Below the pieces are notes generated by a model. It worked only from the letters and a program-made list of their open reading frames with translations. It did no database searches and was not told where the DNA came from. The position numbers and the translations under genes are program-made. Below, piece after piece: positions 1 to 9,348 of a stretch of DNA of 64,000 nucleotides (the stretch's first letter is position 1; every line of letters begins with the position of its first letter). The DNA comes from Trichocoleus sp. FACHB-40 (lineage in GTDB: Bacteria > Cyanobacteriota > Cyanobacteriia > Cyanobacteriales > FACHB-T130), in NCBI RefSeq assembly GCF_014695915.1, contig NZ_JACJPF010000028.1, positions 1 through 64,000 on the forward strand, read 5' to 3'.

Positions 1-368
1 GCGCTGTCACTTAATTGCTGGGATTTATAACTACGAACTTCAGAAAGCGTAGATTTCTGTCTTTATTTAGTTAACCCTCCACAATACCACAAAACTTTTT
101 TGCAAGAGGTCTATTGCGATCGCTCACAAACTGAATTTAAGATTTCTGAAGTTTGAGGGCGCTCGCCTCTGGTTAACAAGGAACAAAAACACTTTTACAG
201 AAGTAGCAGCTAAAAAAATGTGGTAAAAAGATAAATTTAGTGTTGGATAAATTCTAAATTTTAGAGTAACGTTTATTTTTATGAAATTCGGAAACTTTAG
301 GAAGCTGCTGTCAATCTATTTGATATAGACAGCGTTATTTCTCTTGTCAGGAAATTGTAAGGTGATTT
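1..368. other. intergenic region at window edge
   Basis: No gene is supported here. A weak hairpin at 41-59 (CAGAAA, 7-nt loop, TTTCTG) is followed by T-rich DNA and could end a gene lying left of the window. A HIP1 site is near 118. The AT-rich stretch 220-368 presumably holds the promoter of the following gene, but no clear -35/-10 pair was found. Confidence 0.4.
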
Positions 369-1070
369 ATGCGTCGGATTCTATTTATGGCATTTGCCCC
401 TATTACTGTACTGGCGACCTTCTTTCATTCAGTTTTTCCCTCTAGCCCATCTTTGGCAGGCGTTCCAATACCCACTCAAGGAGGATCTACTTTGTTGGCA
501 CAAGCGAGTTATCTCTCGCCTTTGGAACAAGCGGTGATTGTGGAAATGAATAAGGCGCGGACAAATCCCGCCGCTTATGTTGCTGTGTTGGAAAAGTATA
601 AAAAGAGCTTTGTTGATAGCAAGCGAGTTAAATTGCCTGGTAACGTCTATTTACAGACTCAGGAAGGCGTGAGGGCAGTTGATGAGGCGATCGCGTTCTT
701 AAAATCAGCCAAACCTGTGTCAGCGTTGAGTGCATCTAAAGGGATGTCTTTAGGTGCGAAGGATCTCGTCAAAGACCAAGGCCCAAGGGGTACGACAGGA
801 CACACGGGAAGCGATCGCAGTACCCCCTTTACTCGCATCAACCGCTATGGTTCTTGGCAAACCACCGCTGGGGAAAACATCAGCTACGGTTCCAGCACAG
901 CCCAAGATATTGTGATGCAATTAATTATTGATGATGGAGTGAGCGATCGCGGTCATAGAAAAAATATGTTTAGCCCCGCTTTTAAGGTAGCTGGGGTTGG
1001 CTTCGGTTCTCATGCTAGATACAGAAATATGTGCGTGATTACATACGCTGGAGGATATAAAGACAAATAG
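369..1070 (+). CDS. secreted CAP (SCP/PR1-like) domain protein
   Basis: This 233-residue protein starts with a basic, hydrophobic N-terminus typical of a signal peptide (about residues 1-30, ending near SLAG), so export is expected. The rest is a CAP domain of the bacterial SCP/PR-1 type: the helix with EMNKARTNP, a GHTGSD stretch, the GENI motif and RGHRKNMF near the C-terminus, which are the recognisable CAP signatures. Bacterial CAP proteins are extracellular, and their biochemical role (lipid binding, protease-like or stress functions) is unsettled. The gene stands alone in front of a hydrolase with a short gap. The start follows GTAAGGTGATTT, which has only a weak ribosome-binding site. 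Family assignment is firm and function is open. Confidence 0.85.
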   Translation: MRRILFMAFAPITVLATFFHSVFPSSPSLAGVPIPTQGGSTLLAQASYLSPLEQAVIVEMNKARTNPAAYVAVLEKYKKSFVDSKRVKLPGNVYLQTQEGVRAVDEAIAFLKSAKPVSALSASKGMSLGAKDLVKDQGPRGTTGHTGSDRSTPFTRINRYGSWQTTAGENISYGSSTAQDIVMQLIIDDGVSDRGHRKNMFSPAFKVAGVGFGSHARYRNMCVITYAGGYKDK

Positions 1071-1164
1071 TTGAAATGGTAATTGGGAAAGGCAAAACAC
1101 TCTCATGCAAAATGAAAAAGTGAAGAATTATTTTGTCTTTTACCTTTTACATGAGAGCCTTTTT

Positions 1165-2010
1165 ATGCCTTACACTTCTTCCCCAGCTCATCACCTCAGC
1201 GTCCGCGTCCAAGGAGAGGGCTTTCCCATTCTGTGCTTGCACGGTCATCCCGGCAATGGTCGCAGTATGTCTATCTTTACTAAGCACCTCGAAAATCGTT
1301 TTAAAACTATCGCCCCAGACCTCCGGGGATATGGTAGTAGTCGGTTCAATGGGGATTTTACTATGGGCGACCATTTGATTGACCTGGAGGCGCTTCTAGA
1401 CCGCTTACAGATCGAACGCTGTTTGATACTGGGATGGTCGTTGGGGGGAATATTGGCGATGGAGTTGGCGCTGGGGCTAAAAGAGCGAGTGAGCGGTCTA
1501 ATTTTAATTGGTACAGCGGCTCGTCCCCGTGGCAGCCATCCGCCGATTAGTTGGCAGGATAATTTTTACACAGGGCTGGCTTCGATTTTGAACCGGATAC
1601 AGCCTGGGTGGGAGTGGAATATTGAGACGTTTGGGAAGCGATCGCTCTACCGCTATCTCATCCAGCAACACACGCCGAGTACCTACAACTACCTCGCATT
1701 AGAGGCAATGTCAGCTTATTTACAAACCTCGGCTGCTGCCAATCGCGCCCTCAACACAGCGCTGAGAACTGGGTATAACCGACTGGCAGACCTAGAGCAG
1801 ATTCCATGTCCGAGTTTGATGCTGGCGGGGGAATGCGATCGCCACATCACCCCTATTTCGAGCTTAGAAACTGCTCGTCACCTCAAGGATTGTGAATGGC
1901 ATTGCTACCCCAACACCGCTCATTTATTCCCGTGGGAGATTCCCGATCTGGTCAACAGAGACATTGACAACTGGCTCGACAAACACCCCCAGGTAGTAAT
2001 GCCCGCCTGA
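1165..2010 (+). CDS. alpha/beta hydrolase
   Basis: An alpha/beta-hydrolase-fold protein of about 281 residues. It shows the HGHPGNG oxyanion-hole loop, the nucleophile elbow GWSLGG, an acid in GECDRH and the final histidine in NTAHLFPWE, so the Ser-Asp-His triad is complete. Such enzymes cleave esters, lactones or related bonds, and the substrate cannot be told from sequence. The frame is open back to an ATG at 1105, but the ATG at 1165 sits behind a GAGAG element and directly precedes the conserved LSVRVQGEG strand, so I prefer it. The gene is followed by a strong hairpin terminator. It is probably cytoplasmic, as no signal peptide is seen. Confidence 0.8.
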   Translation: MPYTSSPAHHLSVRVQGEGFPILCLHGHPGNGRSMSIFTKHLENRFKTIAPDLRGYGSSRFNGDFTMGDHLIDLEALLDRLQIERCLILGWSLGGILAMELALGLKERVSGLILIGTAARPRGSHPPISWQDNFYTGLASILNRIQPGWEWNIETFGKRSLYRYLIQQHTPSTYNYLALEAMSAYLQTSAAANRALNTALRTGYNRLADLEQIPCPSLMLAGECDRHITPISSLETARHLKDCEWHCYPNTAHLFPWEIPDLVNRDIDNWLDKHPQVVMPA

Positions 2011-2044
2011 GTCTAATTCAAATCTGGGCGTGATACCCACTTCT

Positions 2045-2068
2045 AAAGCCCGCTACCTAGCGGGCTTT
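2045..2068 (+). terminator. Rho-independent terminator after the hydrolase gene
   Basis: A perfect 11-bp inverted repeat, AAAGCCCGCTA / TAGCGGGCTTT, with a 2-nt centre, followed by TTTGTTTG. It lies 35 nt after the hydrolase stop codon. Confidence 0.75.
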
Positions 2069-2117
2069 GTTTGTATACACCCATTCGGACTGAGGGTTAA
2101 TTGGGACGAACCAAAGA

Positions 2118-2402
2118 CTACGAAGGCTGACCGCTAAAAGTAGGTGTTCTTTTGCGGTCAAAACGCTCCCCCGAATCGTCGCAAATGGTTAGGTTCCCTG
2201 GCTTACAGCGCTTCACGACCACCTTAATACCGTTGGCACTTTCGTGTTCTAGGTCTTCGATGTAGCCAGCCTTGGCTGCGTGGGCTTCTTGGCTGCTGAT
2301 GAAAGGGCCAAAGTAGTAAGTACAGCGAGGGTTGTCAGTGACAATCTCAACCCACCAAGCCCGTCCAAAGAAGTGGAGAATGCTAATCAAGAATTCCTTC
2401 AT
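2118..2402 (-). CDS. DUF1816 domain protein
   Basis: A 94-residue protein of the cyanobacterial DUF1816 type, recognised by the pattern AWWVEIVTDNP, CTYYFGPF and GYIEDLEHE followed by a GIKVVVKRCKP strand. These proteins are small, soluble and widespread in cyanobacteria. Their function is not established, although some have been compared with phycobilisome linker-type domains. The gene is transcribed away from rlmB-mrnC in the sense that it lies downstream of rlmB on the same strand after about 110 nt. No obvious Shine-Dalgarno precedes the ATG. Confidence 0.75.
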   Translation of the reverse strand: MKEFLISILHFFGRAWWVEIVTDNPRCTYYFGPFISSQEAHAAKAGYIEDLEHESANGIKVVVKRCKPGNLTICDDSGERFDRKRTPTFSGQPS

Positions 2403-2510
2403 AGTCTGTGCCTGTTTTAGGGGATGCGATGCTATTTTCTAAATGTGCTATTGTTTACACTTTGTTATACTCTGACATGATTCTTTTTTGAAGAGTCTTG
2501 TGACAGATTA

Positions 2511-3782
2511 TCAAAGGTAGATTTTATTTGACCAGCGTTGACGGTAAATTTCATAAAGAGCCATTGCCGCCGCCACTGAAGCATTCAAGCTAGGAGTCTG
2601 TCCCTGTAAGGGAATGGAAACCAGGAAGTCACAGCAGCGTTGTGTCAGCAAACTCAGACCTTCACCCTCAGAACCAACTACTAATACTACTGGCCCAGTG
2701 AATTGAGTTGTGTGTACCATTTGACTACCTTCGGCGGCAGTGCCGTAAATCCAAAAGCCAGCTGCTTTTAATTCTTCCAAGGCACGAGACAGATTGACGA
2801 CTCTGGCCACTGAAAAACTTTCTAAAGCTCCAGCTGACACTTTCATCACAGCGGATGTGATACCTACTGCCCGTCGTTGGGGGATCACTAATCCCTGCGC
2901 TCCCAAGGCTTCTGCTGTGCGAATAATTGCTCCCAGGTTATGGGGATCGGTAATGCCATCGGCTACTAACAAGACTGGCTGTTCTGAGACGGATTTGGCA
3001 TTGGCGATCAAGTCGCCCAATTCAGTGTAAGTATAGGGAGCGACTTGAGCCGCTACTCCTTGGTGATTGGCTTGGTTGGTGATTTGATCTAAGCGTCTCG
3101 GTTCTACTTCGTCAATTACGGCTCCCCTTTCTTTGGCTTGCAATAGCAAGGTATGAAAGCGAGGATCGTAGCGCAGGTTGGGAAGTATCCAAATCCGGTT
3201 AAGCTGGCGCTGGTTTTCTAGAGCTGTGAGGACAGGATGCCGACCATAGATCATGTCTGTTTCTTCCTCTGGGGGCGAAGAAACAGCGCGATCGCGTAGC
3301 GAAGCGGCTGTATTAGCAGCATCGCTTGAGTATCTCCCTCTTTGCGGCTTTTCGCGCCCCGTTCGCACAAACTTGCCTCGCTCAGATTTACCAGGGATTG
3401 GTGAATGGCGCTCGGAAATTTGGGGTTGGGAATTTCGCTTAATCCCCCGTTCCTTGTGAGTTCCTTCCCTCCTCCCAGTTTCTTTTCCCCAGCCCCCATC
3501 TTCTTTAGGAGGGCGTTTGTCCTTTTCTTGGCTCTGCTCGCGTCGGCTGGGGGGTAGGGGTTTCTCCACATCGCGCCGCTGGCGAATCGGTTTTACTTGC
3601 TCGTGTTTGCCCATAGAACTGCTGTCTATCTCGTCCGATTGCTGTTCCTCATCGCGAGAGGGACGTGCAGGGCGACTACGTTGCTCTCCAACACGTTTTG
3701 GGAATACGCGCTGGGATAGGATAGGCTTTCCTCGGCTGGTACTTCTGCCTGGAGGGTGGGGGCGGCGTTTTTTATCTGGCAT
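2511..3782 (-). CDS. rlmB: 23S rRNA guanosine-2'-O-methyltransferase, TrmH/RlmB family
   Basis: SPOUT-class RNA 2'-O-ribose methyltransferase. The C-terminal half (from about residue 175) has the substrate-binding domain starting [11 protein letters not shown] and the three TrmH motifs: [29 protein letters not shown] and [17 protein letters not shown], the last two forming the SAM-binding knot. The predicted target is a 23S rRNA guanosine. The N-terminal ~170 residues are unusual for the bacterial core enzyme: almost purely Arg, Lys, Pro, Gly, Ser and Glu, and probably disordered, perhaps a nonspecific RNA-binding tail. The gene begins 4 nt after the mrnC stop, so the two 23S-related genes form an operon. 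Confidence 0.92.
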   Translation of the reverse strand: MPDKKRRPHPPGRSTSRGKPILSQRVFPKRVGEQRSRPARPSRDEEQQSDEIDSSSMGKHEQVKPIRQRRDVEKPLPPSRREQSQEKDKRPPKEDGGWGKETGRREGTHKERGIKRNSQPQISERHSPIPGKSERGKFVRTGREKPQRGRYSSDAANTAASLRDRAVSSPPEEETDMIYGRHPVLTALENQRQLNRIWILPNLRYDPRFHTLLLQAKERGAVIDEVEPRRLDQITNQANHQGVAAQVAPYTYTELGDLIANAKSVSEQPVLLVADGITDPHNLGAIIRTAEALGAQGLVIPQRRAVGITSAVMKVSAGALESFSVARVVNLSRALEELKAAGFWIYGTAAEGSQMVHTTQFTGPVVLVVGSEGEGLSLLTQRCCDFLVSIPLQGQTPSLNASVAAAMALYEIYRQRWSNKIYL

Positions 3783-3786
3783 ATTG

Positions 3787-4269
3787 TTAAGAATTTTTGT
3801 CTTCTGAAATCTGGTTTAGTTGTAAGTGTTCTAGCAGCTGGGTCAAGCGTTGGGGATCTGTCAGGTAAAGATAGCCCATCAACGTCTCTAAGCTGGTAGC
3901 TTGTTGATAAATTTCTGGATCGAGGCGTTTGCGTCGTCCTGCGGCATTGCGCCCGCGCCGCAAAATTTCTAATTCTGTGTCGGTGAGGTGCGGTTGGAGT
4001 TCTTGTAGTGCTTTTGCCTGACTTTCTGCTCTCACCTGCGCTACTACCATGTCGTGGTAGGCTTGCGATCGCTTTGGCGGCAGCAGATAAAAGCTGCGGA
4101 TATATAGTTCATACACAGCGTCCCCCAAATAAGCCAAAGACGCTGGGGAAAGCTGTTGGATTTGAGCTTTTCGATCTACAGCCCATCTTGGGTTAAACCA
4201 CATTTCGGTTTTGTCCAGTGGCGAGTTAGTCGCCAGGTTATCTAAACGCCCTTCCTCCTCCTGAGTCAC
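3787..4269 (-). CDS. mrnC: Mini-ribonuclease III
   Basis: A 160-residue RNase III-type catalytic domain without the double-stranded-RNA-binding domain, as in Mini-III. The signature [17 protein letters not shown] is followed by the helices with [14 protein letters not shown], and the length fits the family. Mini-III matures the ends of 23S rRNA in bacteria where it has been studied. Its position directly upstream of rlmB (4-nt gap, same strand) supports a shared role in large-subunit rRNA maturation. About 25 N-terminal residues precede the core, so a start further in is possible, but the ATG at 4269 is a reasonable choice. Confidence 0.9.
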   Translation of the reverse strand: MTQEEEGRLDNLATNSPLDKTEMWFNPRWAVDRKAQIQQLSPASLAYLGDAVYELYIRSFYLLPPKRSQAYHDMVVAQVRAESQAKALQELQPHLTDTELEILRRGRNAAGRRKRLDPEIYQQATSLETLMGYLYLTDPQRLTQLLEHLQLNQISEDKNS

Positions 4270-4378
4270 CTTGCCCTCTAAATTTTAGCTTTGCACTGAA
4301 AATCGCAGTCGTGCCAGTGCTAGAAATTGGTAAGGGCGGGTTGTCAGCCCCGCCCCACCTATCGATTTATCATTCAGC

Positions 4379-4747
4379 TCAAGGCTGCTTGATCTTCTCC
4401 AATGCTGCTTCAACTGAAGGCTGCAACGAGAGAAACTGTTCTAAGCGAACCAGTTTAACGGTTTGAGTCACGCGAGCATTGGTGACAATTTGCAAAGAAC
4501 CATCAACGCTTTGAGCCTTTTTCACCAGCTGCACTAAAGCGCCTAAGCCAGAGCTATCTACAAAGTCGATGTTAGAAAGATCCAGAATAACGTGGCTGGG
4601 ACCTTCCTCAATATACTTGCTGACCACCTTCCGGAACGTGGGTTCCGAGAAAGCATCTAACAAACCCGTGAGGCGGTATAGCTGGTAATTGTCCCTAACT
4701 TCGCGAGTGCCTCTTAAGCTTACGGTTAGGGTTAGTGGCTCAGGAAT
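4379..4747 (-). CDS. STAS-domain anti-sigma factor antagonist, probable AUU start
   Basis: A single STAS domain of the SpoIIAA/RsbV type. It contains DLSNIDFVDSSGLGALV, where the serine pair is the usual phosphorylation site that controls binding to an anti-sigma kinase. Only a TTG at 4663 is available among common starts, and it would remove the first beta strand. The frame continues upstream without a stop to an ATT at 4747, which lies 5 nt behind a perfect AGGAGG. Translated from there the protein has 122 residues and gains a leading strand (LTLTVSLRGTREVRDNYQLY) that fits the fold. I therefore place the start at the ATT. No partner kinase or phosphatase lies next to it. Confidence 0.8.
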   Translation of the reverse strand: MPEPLTLTVSLRGTREVRDNYQLYRLTGLLDAFSEPTFRKVVSKYIEEGPSHVILDLSNIDFVDSSGLGALVQLVKKAQSVDGSLQIVTNARVTQTVKLVRLEQFLSLQPSVEAALEKIKQP

Positions 4748-4758
4748 AACACCCTCCT
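4748..4758 (-). promoter_or_regulatory. strong Shine-Dalgarno upstream of an ATT codon
   Basis: On the minus strand AGGAGG is followed by GTGTT and then ATT. The GTG inside this spacer is out of frame with the STAS domain. This ribosome-binding site decides the start chosen for the STAS gene. Confidence 0.6.
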
Positions 4759-4819
4759 ACCTTGGATTGTCCTTAGTCGAGGCTCCATTATAGAACACAC
4801 AGCTGCTAATTGCTATTGA

Positions 4820-5965
4820 TTAATTTTGGCGATGCGATCGCATTTGCTCAACAAACTGCTCAAACAGATAGTCGGCATCGTGGGGGCCGGGGCTGGCTTC
4901 TGGGTGGTACTGTACGGAGAAGAAAGGCAGGGATTTGTGCCGTAAACCAGCTACAGTGCGATCGTTGAGGTTCAGATGGGTTATTTCCACATCTGAGCTT
5001 AAGGAATCTGCATCAATTGCAAAGCCGTGATTTTGGCTGGTAATCTCCACCCGCTGTTTTAAACCTGCTGGTTGATTTAAGCCGCGATGACCAAATTTGA
5101 GCTTGAAGGTGTCAGCACCCATTGAAAGACCGAGAATTTGGTGTCCCATGCAGATGCCAAAGACGGGTTTCTGGCTTTCTAGCAAGGCTTTGGTGGTTTC
5201 GATGCCTTCGGTAACGGCTGCTGGATCTCCTGGGCCATTGGAGAGAAAAATCCCATCCGGGTTGTGTTTGAGAATTTCTTCTGGCGGTGTGTTGGCTGGT
5301 ACAACGATGACGCGGCAACCGTAAGCAGCCAAACGCCGCAGGATGTTGCGTTTGATGCCAAAATCAATGGCGACAACGGTGAGGGGTTCGCCATCGTTTG
5401 ACTCAACGCCAGGACTGAATTCCCAACTCGATTCGGTGGGATCAGACCATTCGTAGACGGTTTGTGTGCTGACTTCCTGAACTAGATTTAATCCTGCCAT
5501 GCTGGGAGCTTCTTGTACTTTTTCCAGCAATTCGGCAGGATCGAGGATTTCGGTGGAAATAGCGCCGTTCATGGCACCAGCAGAGCGCAGTTTGCGGGTG
5601 AGCGATCGCGTATCGATGCCATAAATACCGGGAATGTTGTGTTGTTTCAGGTAGTCGGGCAAGGATTGGGTAGATCGCCAGTTGCTGGGACGTGAGGAGA
5701 TGTTACGCGCGATCGCGCCTCTGACTTGAGGACGATTCGATTCTTCATCTTCCAGGTTGACACCAGTGTTGCCTAATTCTGGATAAGTGAATGTAACAAT
5801 CTGACCGCAGTAGCTGGGGTCTGTCAAAACTTCCTGATAGCCAGTTATGCCAGTGTTAAACACCACTTCGCCAATGGCTGTTCCAGAAGCACCAAAAGAC
5901 CAACCTTTGTAGGACGTGCCATCAGCAAGTACGAGCAAGGCACTTTGAGCAGAAGAAGAAGGCAT
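4820..5965 (-). CDS. carA: carbamoyl-phosphate synthase small subunit
   Basis: Glutamine amidotransferase subunit of carbamoyl-phosphate synthase, 381 residues, the normal length. It hydrolyses glutamine and passes ammonia to CarB for arginine and pyrimidine synthesis. The N-terminal CarA domain ([18 protein letters not shown]) is followed by a class I GATase domain with nucleophile Cys272 in GICMGHQ and the His354/Glu356 pair in [12 protein letters not shown]. carB is not in the window, as is common in cyanobacteria where carA and carB are separated. The start ATG at 5965 is well placed. The 5' region toward 6060 has no visible arginine- or pyrimidine-responsive leader. Confidence 0.95.
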   Translation of the reverse strand: MPSSSAQSALLVLADGTSYKGWSFGASGTAIGEVVFNTGITGYQEVLTDPSYCGQIVTFTYPELGNTGVNLEDEESNRPQVRGAIARNISSRPSNWRSTQSLPDYLKQHNIPGIYGIDTRSLTRKLRSAGAMNGAISTEILDPAELLEKVQEAPSMAGLNLVQEVSTQTVYEWSDPTESSWEFSPGVESNDGEPLTVVAIDFGIKRNILRRLAAYGCRVIVVPANTPPEEILKHNPDGIFLSNGPGDPAAVTEGIETTKALLESQKPVFGICMGHQILGLSMGADTFKLKFGHRGLNQPAGLKQRVEITSQNHGFAIDADSLSSDVEITHLNLNDRTVAGLRHKSLPFFSVQYHPEASPGPHDADYLFEQFVEQMRSHRQN

Positions 5966-6311
5966 AAGGTGATGCTGAGTTTTTGGTTGTTAGTTGCTAG
6001 TGGTAAGTTATCATCTCACACCCAGCTAGGGTAGAAGTGTGTATTAGGATGCGATCGCATCTACGCTCATCTGCTGTTATCTGGTGGCGAGATAACCAAG
6101 TTTCGAGGAAGGCGATCGCATCTCACAGATAAGCTTCAGCCCTGAGATTGACAAACTTGACCTCATTAGTTCTCATCTCCCAGTTTTTTTTGAATCAGTC
6201 TATTGAATAGAGAAGACTATCGGATTGCTCTCTACTCGGCTATATAGTATTCCTCGGCATTGTGAGCCAGCCCTTCAAATACCCAACTTTAACAAGTCCG
6301 GTATCTCACCT
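5966..6311. other. intergenic region between the kinase gene end and carA
   Basis: No gene is supported. Two HIP1-type sites (about 6051 and 6112) and a small hairpin, GTTATCT / AGATAAC at about 6078-6098, are present. The latter could help end transcription of the minus-strand kinase gene or form part of the carA promoter region. An open frame on the plus strand here runs into the kinase gene and is taken as a shadow. Confidence 0.4.
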
Positions 6312-8909
6312 TCACGAATCATTTATGACTTCTGTATTTCCTAATAAAATAGTAAAGCTCGTCCAACCTTCACCACTTTCTACTCTGATTTCTCCCCCCA
6401 ATTGCTCAACCAACTTTTTCACCAAGGTTAAGCCTAATCCAGTTCCACCTTGTTTCCAAGGGTCTGCATTGGGAACTCGATAAAATTTATCAAAAATATG
6501 GGGTATTTCAGCCGTTGGAATCTCTGCTTGATTGCTGACCTCAAAGCTGGTTATTGATGCAGTAGGTTTCGGGATAGATAAATCGATATCTTGTTTGACG
6601 CTAAAGCGAATTTCGCCATTAGATGGAGTGTATTTACAGGCATTGTTAAGGAGTTCCGCTAAAAGCCGCCCCAAACTATCTGGACTTGACATAATTGGCA
6701 GAAGGTCAGGCGGTAAATCAACGTTAAAGACTTGTTGACGCTCTTGAATTCGCGATAGAAACGGTTTGATAATACTGGATATGCAATCTTCCAGAACTAT
6801 CGACTCGACAAATACAGGATAACGATTAGCTTCCAGGCGTTGCAAATCCAGCAAGTCGTTGATCAAGTTAGCTTCTCTAGCGCACTCAGCGTCTAAAATA
6901 TCTAGATACTGTTTATGCCGTTCTGGAGTGGGAGCTAGCTTCAGCATCCGAATCGCTAACTTTATATTAGAAATAGGAGTACGCAGTTCGTGGGATACGG
7001 TACTCAAAAAGTCATCTTTAAGCTGATGTAGACTTTTTAGCTCTTCTACTTGGGCTTGGGCCGCTTGGTAAAGTCGAGCCTGACGAATAGCGATCGCGCA
7101 TTGATTAGCAACTTGCTGTAATAACCGAATTTCTAGTTCACTATAGTTATAAATCGGCGGTTGGAATAACCATATATCAGCCAGGATACCCTGGTCATCA
7201 AAAACAGGACAGGCAAGAATCGCTGCATGAGGGCGACCAAACTTTGGGGCTAATTGACAAAACTGTAAACATTGCCCTTGTAACAGAGATTGATGAATTC
7301 CAGATAACTCATCTAATTCAATCCTAGAACCTTGAGTAGAAGGCCAATGAGGTTGGGCATATTCATAATTGATAACTAACGTTTTTTGCTCTATATCATA
7401 CAGGGCAGCAGCACAACATTCGGCAGCAAGTACAGAAGCTAATTCTTGGACAACCTTTTGCAAAATTTGTGCTTCATCTAAGTTGTCACGAACTCTGTCT
7501 GTAATCCGTTTCAACGTTGCTTCCAAGTCAAAGGATTGCTTTAGCTGAAATGTCCGTTCTTGTAGTTCGGCTGTTCGCTGTTCGACCCGAAGCTCTAGCT
7601 CTTCATTTGCCTTTTCAAGAGCAGTAAAGGATGTTTGCAGTTGAGTTGCCATTTGGTTGTAAGCTTGGGCTAGAACTTCTAGTTCGTTAATGCCCTCTAC
7701 TTTGACAGTTTGGTCTAACTTCCCATTGGCAATTTCCTGAGAGGCAGAGATTAAATGAGCAATCGGTCGGGTAATGTATTGAGAGGTGAACACCCCCATA
7801 ACTGTAGCGAATATCAATGCTGCTAAACATAGCAAAATCGTGGTTCGTGTGTTGGCTTCAATGTGTTCCATGAAGTCAGCTTCGGGAACCACTACGACGA
7901 TTACCCACTCCAGTCCGTAGCTATCAGTAAACGGTGTCACCTGTGCGAATTGCTGCTTACCTTCAATTTCAAAGTCAAGCTGCTGGCTATGGCGAATATT
8001 ATTGAAGTTACCAAAGCGTTCCTTTAAATACTGGGCTGTTAGACGAGTCACAGGATTTCTGCTAGCGATCGCTGCCAATCTTTCCTGTTTCTGTTTTCCT
8101 CCCTCTTGATTTAAAATAAAAGGCGGCTCAGCCGTTGAGCTTGCTACCAAGTTTCCAGAACGTTCGACAATAAACATTTGCCCAGTGCGACCAATCTTTA
8201 AACTATTCAGAAAATCTCCCAGCTGAGAGAGAGACAATGTTGCATTGGTAACGCCAAGTAAAGTACCTGCCTGGTTATAAAAAGGTCGGGTTGCACTGAT
8301 TGCTAACCCTGATGATGAGAAGTATGGATAAATCTCAGTCCAGGTAGGTTTATTTCCTTTCACAGCCTTTATATACCAGGGGCGAGTGCGAGGATCAAAG
8401 GTTGTGTTAACTCGAACTAACCTGCCGCGATTGCCCTGACTATCAGTGGTGTAAGTGTGATAATTACCACGGGTTGATTGGTCGATAACTCGGATGACTA
8501 ATGAACCATCATCAAGCCGATCGACTGAATGAATTTCTCCCTGTTCACTTCCAAAGGCGATCGGATTTAGAGATTTGAATAACTGCACTTGCTGCCAGAA
8601 ATGACGTTCTAGACTTAAAGAGTCCTGCAAATTCAAATTGCCAGAACGGGCAGCATCGGCGTTTATTTGGGTAACAAGTTGAGGTGTCTCCATATAATCG
8701 GAGATATGTTGATGAATTCGGGCTGTAACTTCACTTCTCAGTTGGGCTGCAACCTCATTAACTGCTTTCTGACCGTTCCTTAAAGAGAAGTATGCTGGTA
8801 GCCCCACAGCAACAGAGAGTTGAAAGATAAAGGGAACTATCAGAGCCATACGAAGTGGTACTCTTAATGAACCTTTAAGAATTAAATCCGAGAATGTTTG
8901 CAGCCGCAT
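6312..8909 (-). CDS. membrane sensor histidine kinase (dCache-HAMP-GAF-HisKA-HATPase)
   Basis: An 865-residue hybrid of sensor modules. A first membrane segment (about 19-42) is followed by a periplasmic double-Cache-like region (about 75-340, with DPRTRPWYIKAV and GYFSS-type strands). A second membrane segment (about 355-378) leads to HAMP (380-430), a coiled coil, GAF (475-615), HisKA with phosphoacceptor His640 in STVSHELRTPISN, and HATPase_c with the N-box ELLNNACKY and GTGLGLTLVKKL. dCache domains usually bind small extracellular ligands such as amino or organic acids. No response regulator is adjacent, so the partner is unknown. The gene appears monocistronic, and a divergent protease gene lies upstream. 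Confidence 0.9.
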   Translation of the reverse strand: MRLQTFSDLILKGSLRVPLRMALIVPFIFQLSVAVGLPAYFSLRNGQKAVNEVAAQLRSEVTARIHQHISDYMETPQLVTQINADAARSGNLNLQDSLSLERHFWQQVQLFKSLNPIAFGSEQGEIHSVDRLDDGSLVIRVIDQSTRGNYHTYTTDSQGNRGRLVRVNTTFDPRTRPWYIKAVKGNKPTWTEIYPYFSSSGLAISATRPFYNQAGTLLGVTNATLSLSQLGDFLNSLKIGRTGQMFIVERSGNLVASSTAEPPFILNQEGGKQKQERLAAIASRNPVTRLTAQYLKERFGNFNNIRHSQQLDFEIEGKQQFAQVTPFTDSYGLEWVIVVVVPEADFMEHIEANTRTTILLCLAALIFATVMGVFTSQYITRPIAHLISASQEIANGKLDQTVKVEGINELEVLAQAYNQMATQLQTSFTALEKANEELELRVEQRTAELQERTFQLKQSFDLEATLKRITDRVRDNLDEAQILQKVVQELASVLAAECCAAALYDIEQKTLVINYEYAQPHWPSTQGSRIELDELSGIHQSLLQGQCLQFCQLAPKFGRPHAAILACPVFDDQGILADIWLFQPPIYNYSELEIRLLQQVANQCAIAIRQARLYQAAQAQVEELKSLHQLKDDFLSTVSHELRTPISNIKLAIRMLKLAPTPERHKQYLDILDAECAREANLINDLLDLQRLEANRYPVFVESIVLEDCISSIIKPFLSRIQERQQVFNVDLPPDLLPIMSSPDSLGRLLAELLNNACKYTPSNGEIRFSVKQDIDLSIPKPTASITSFEVSNQAEIPTAEIPHIFDKFYRVPNADPWKQGGTGLGLTLVKKLVEQLGGEIRVESGEGWTSFTILLGNTEVINDS

Positions 8910-9348
8910 TAGTGCCTTTCAAGATATGCGCTCAAGAGCGAGGGAACTGAAGAATCTCTCAAGTGGGTCTAGATAGTTGAGTGTCCCTGTAAGATGCCCC
9001 ACTTCTAACATAGCTTCCAATTAAGGTAAGGATACATTAAACATCTCCAGAAATTGGACTTCAGCCTAAGCTTGATCAGGATTACAATCTAATTTTTAGA
9101 GATGTCTATAGTAGTGCTACACAAAATACGAGTCACCAATTAAGGGCAGGGTGGGTATTGCCTACCTTATTTATTTGTAGGACAATCGCTTTCCTTCAGG
9201 CTTGGTCATCTCCTCATCAGGTAACAGGGGATAAAGGCTATAAATGCGATCGCATCTTTATTTATTTAGGTCTAAGAATTTTTTTATATCCAATCTACTA
9301 AAGGATAGATGACAATAAAATAGTTGATGAGAATTAAATGCAGATATT
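8910..9348. other. divergent intergenic region, kinase / aspartyl protease
   Basis: The 439 nt hold the promoters of two divergent genes. The region is AT-rich with one HIP1 site (about 9246). No clear sigma-70 pair, operator or RNA element could be assigned by eye. Confidence 0.35.
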
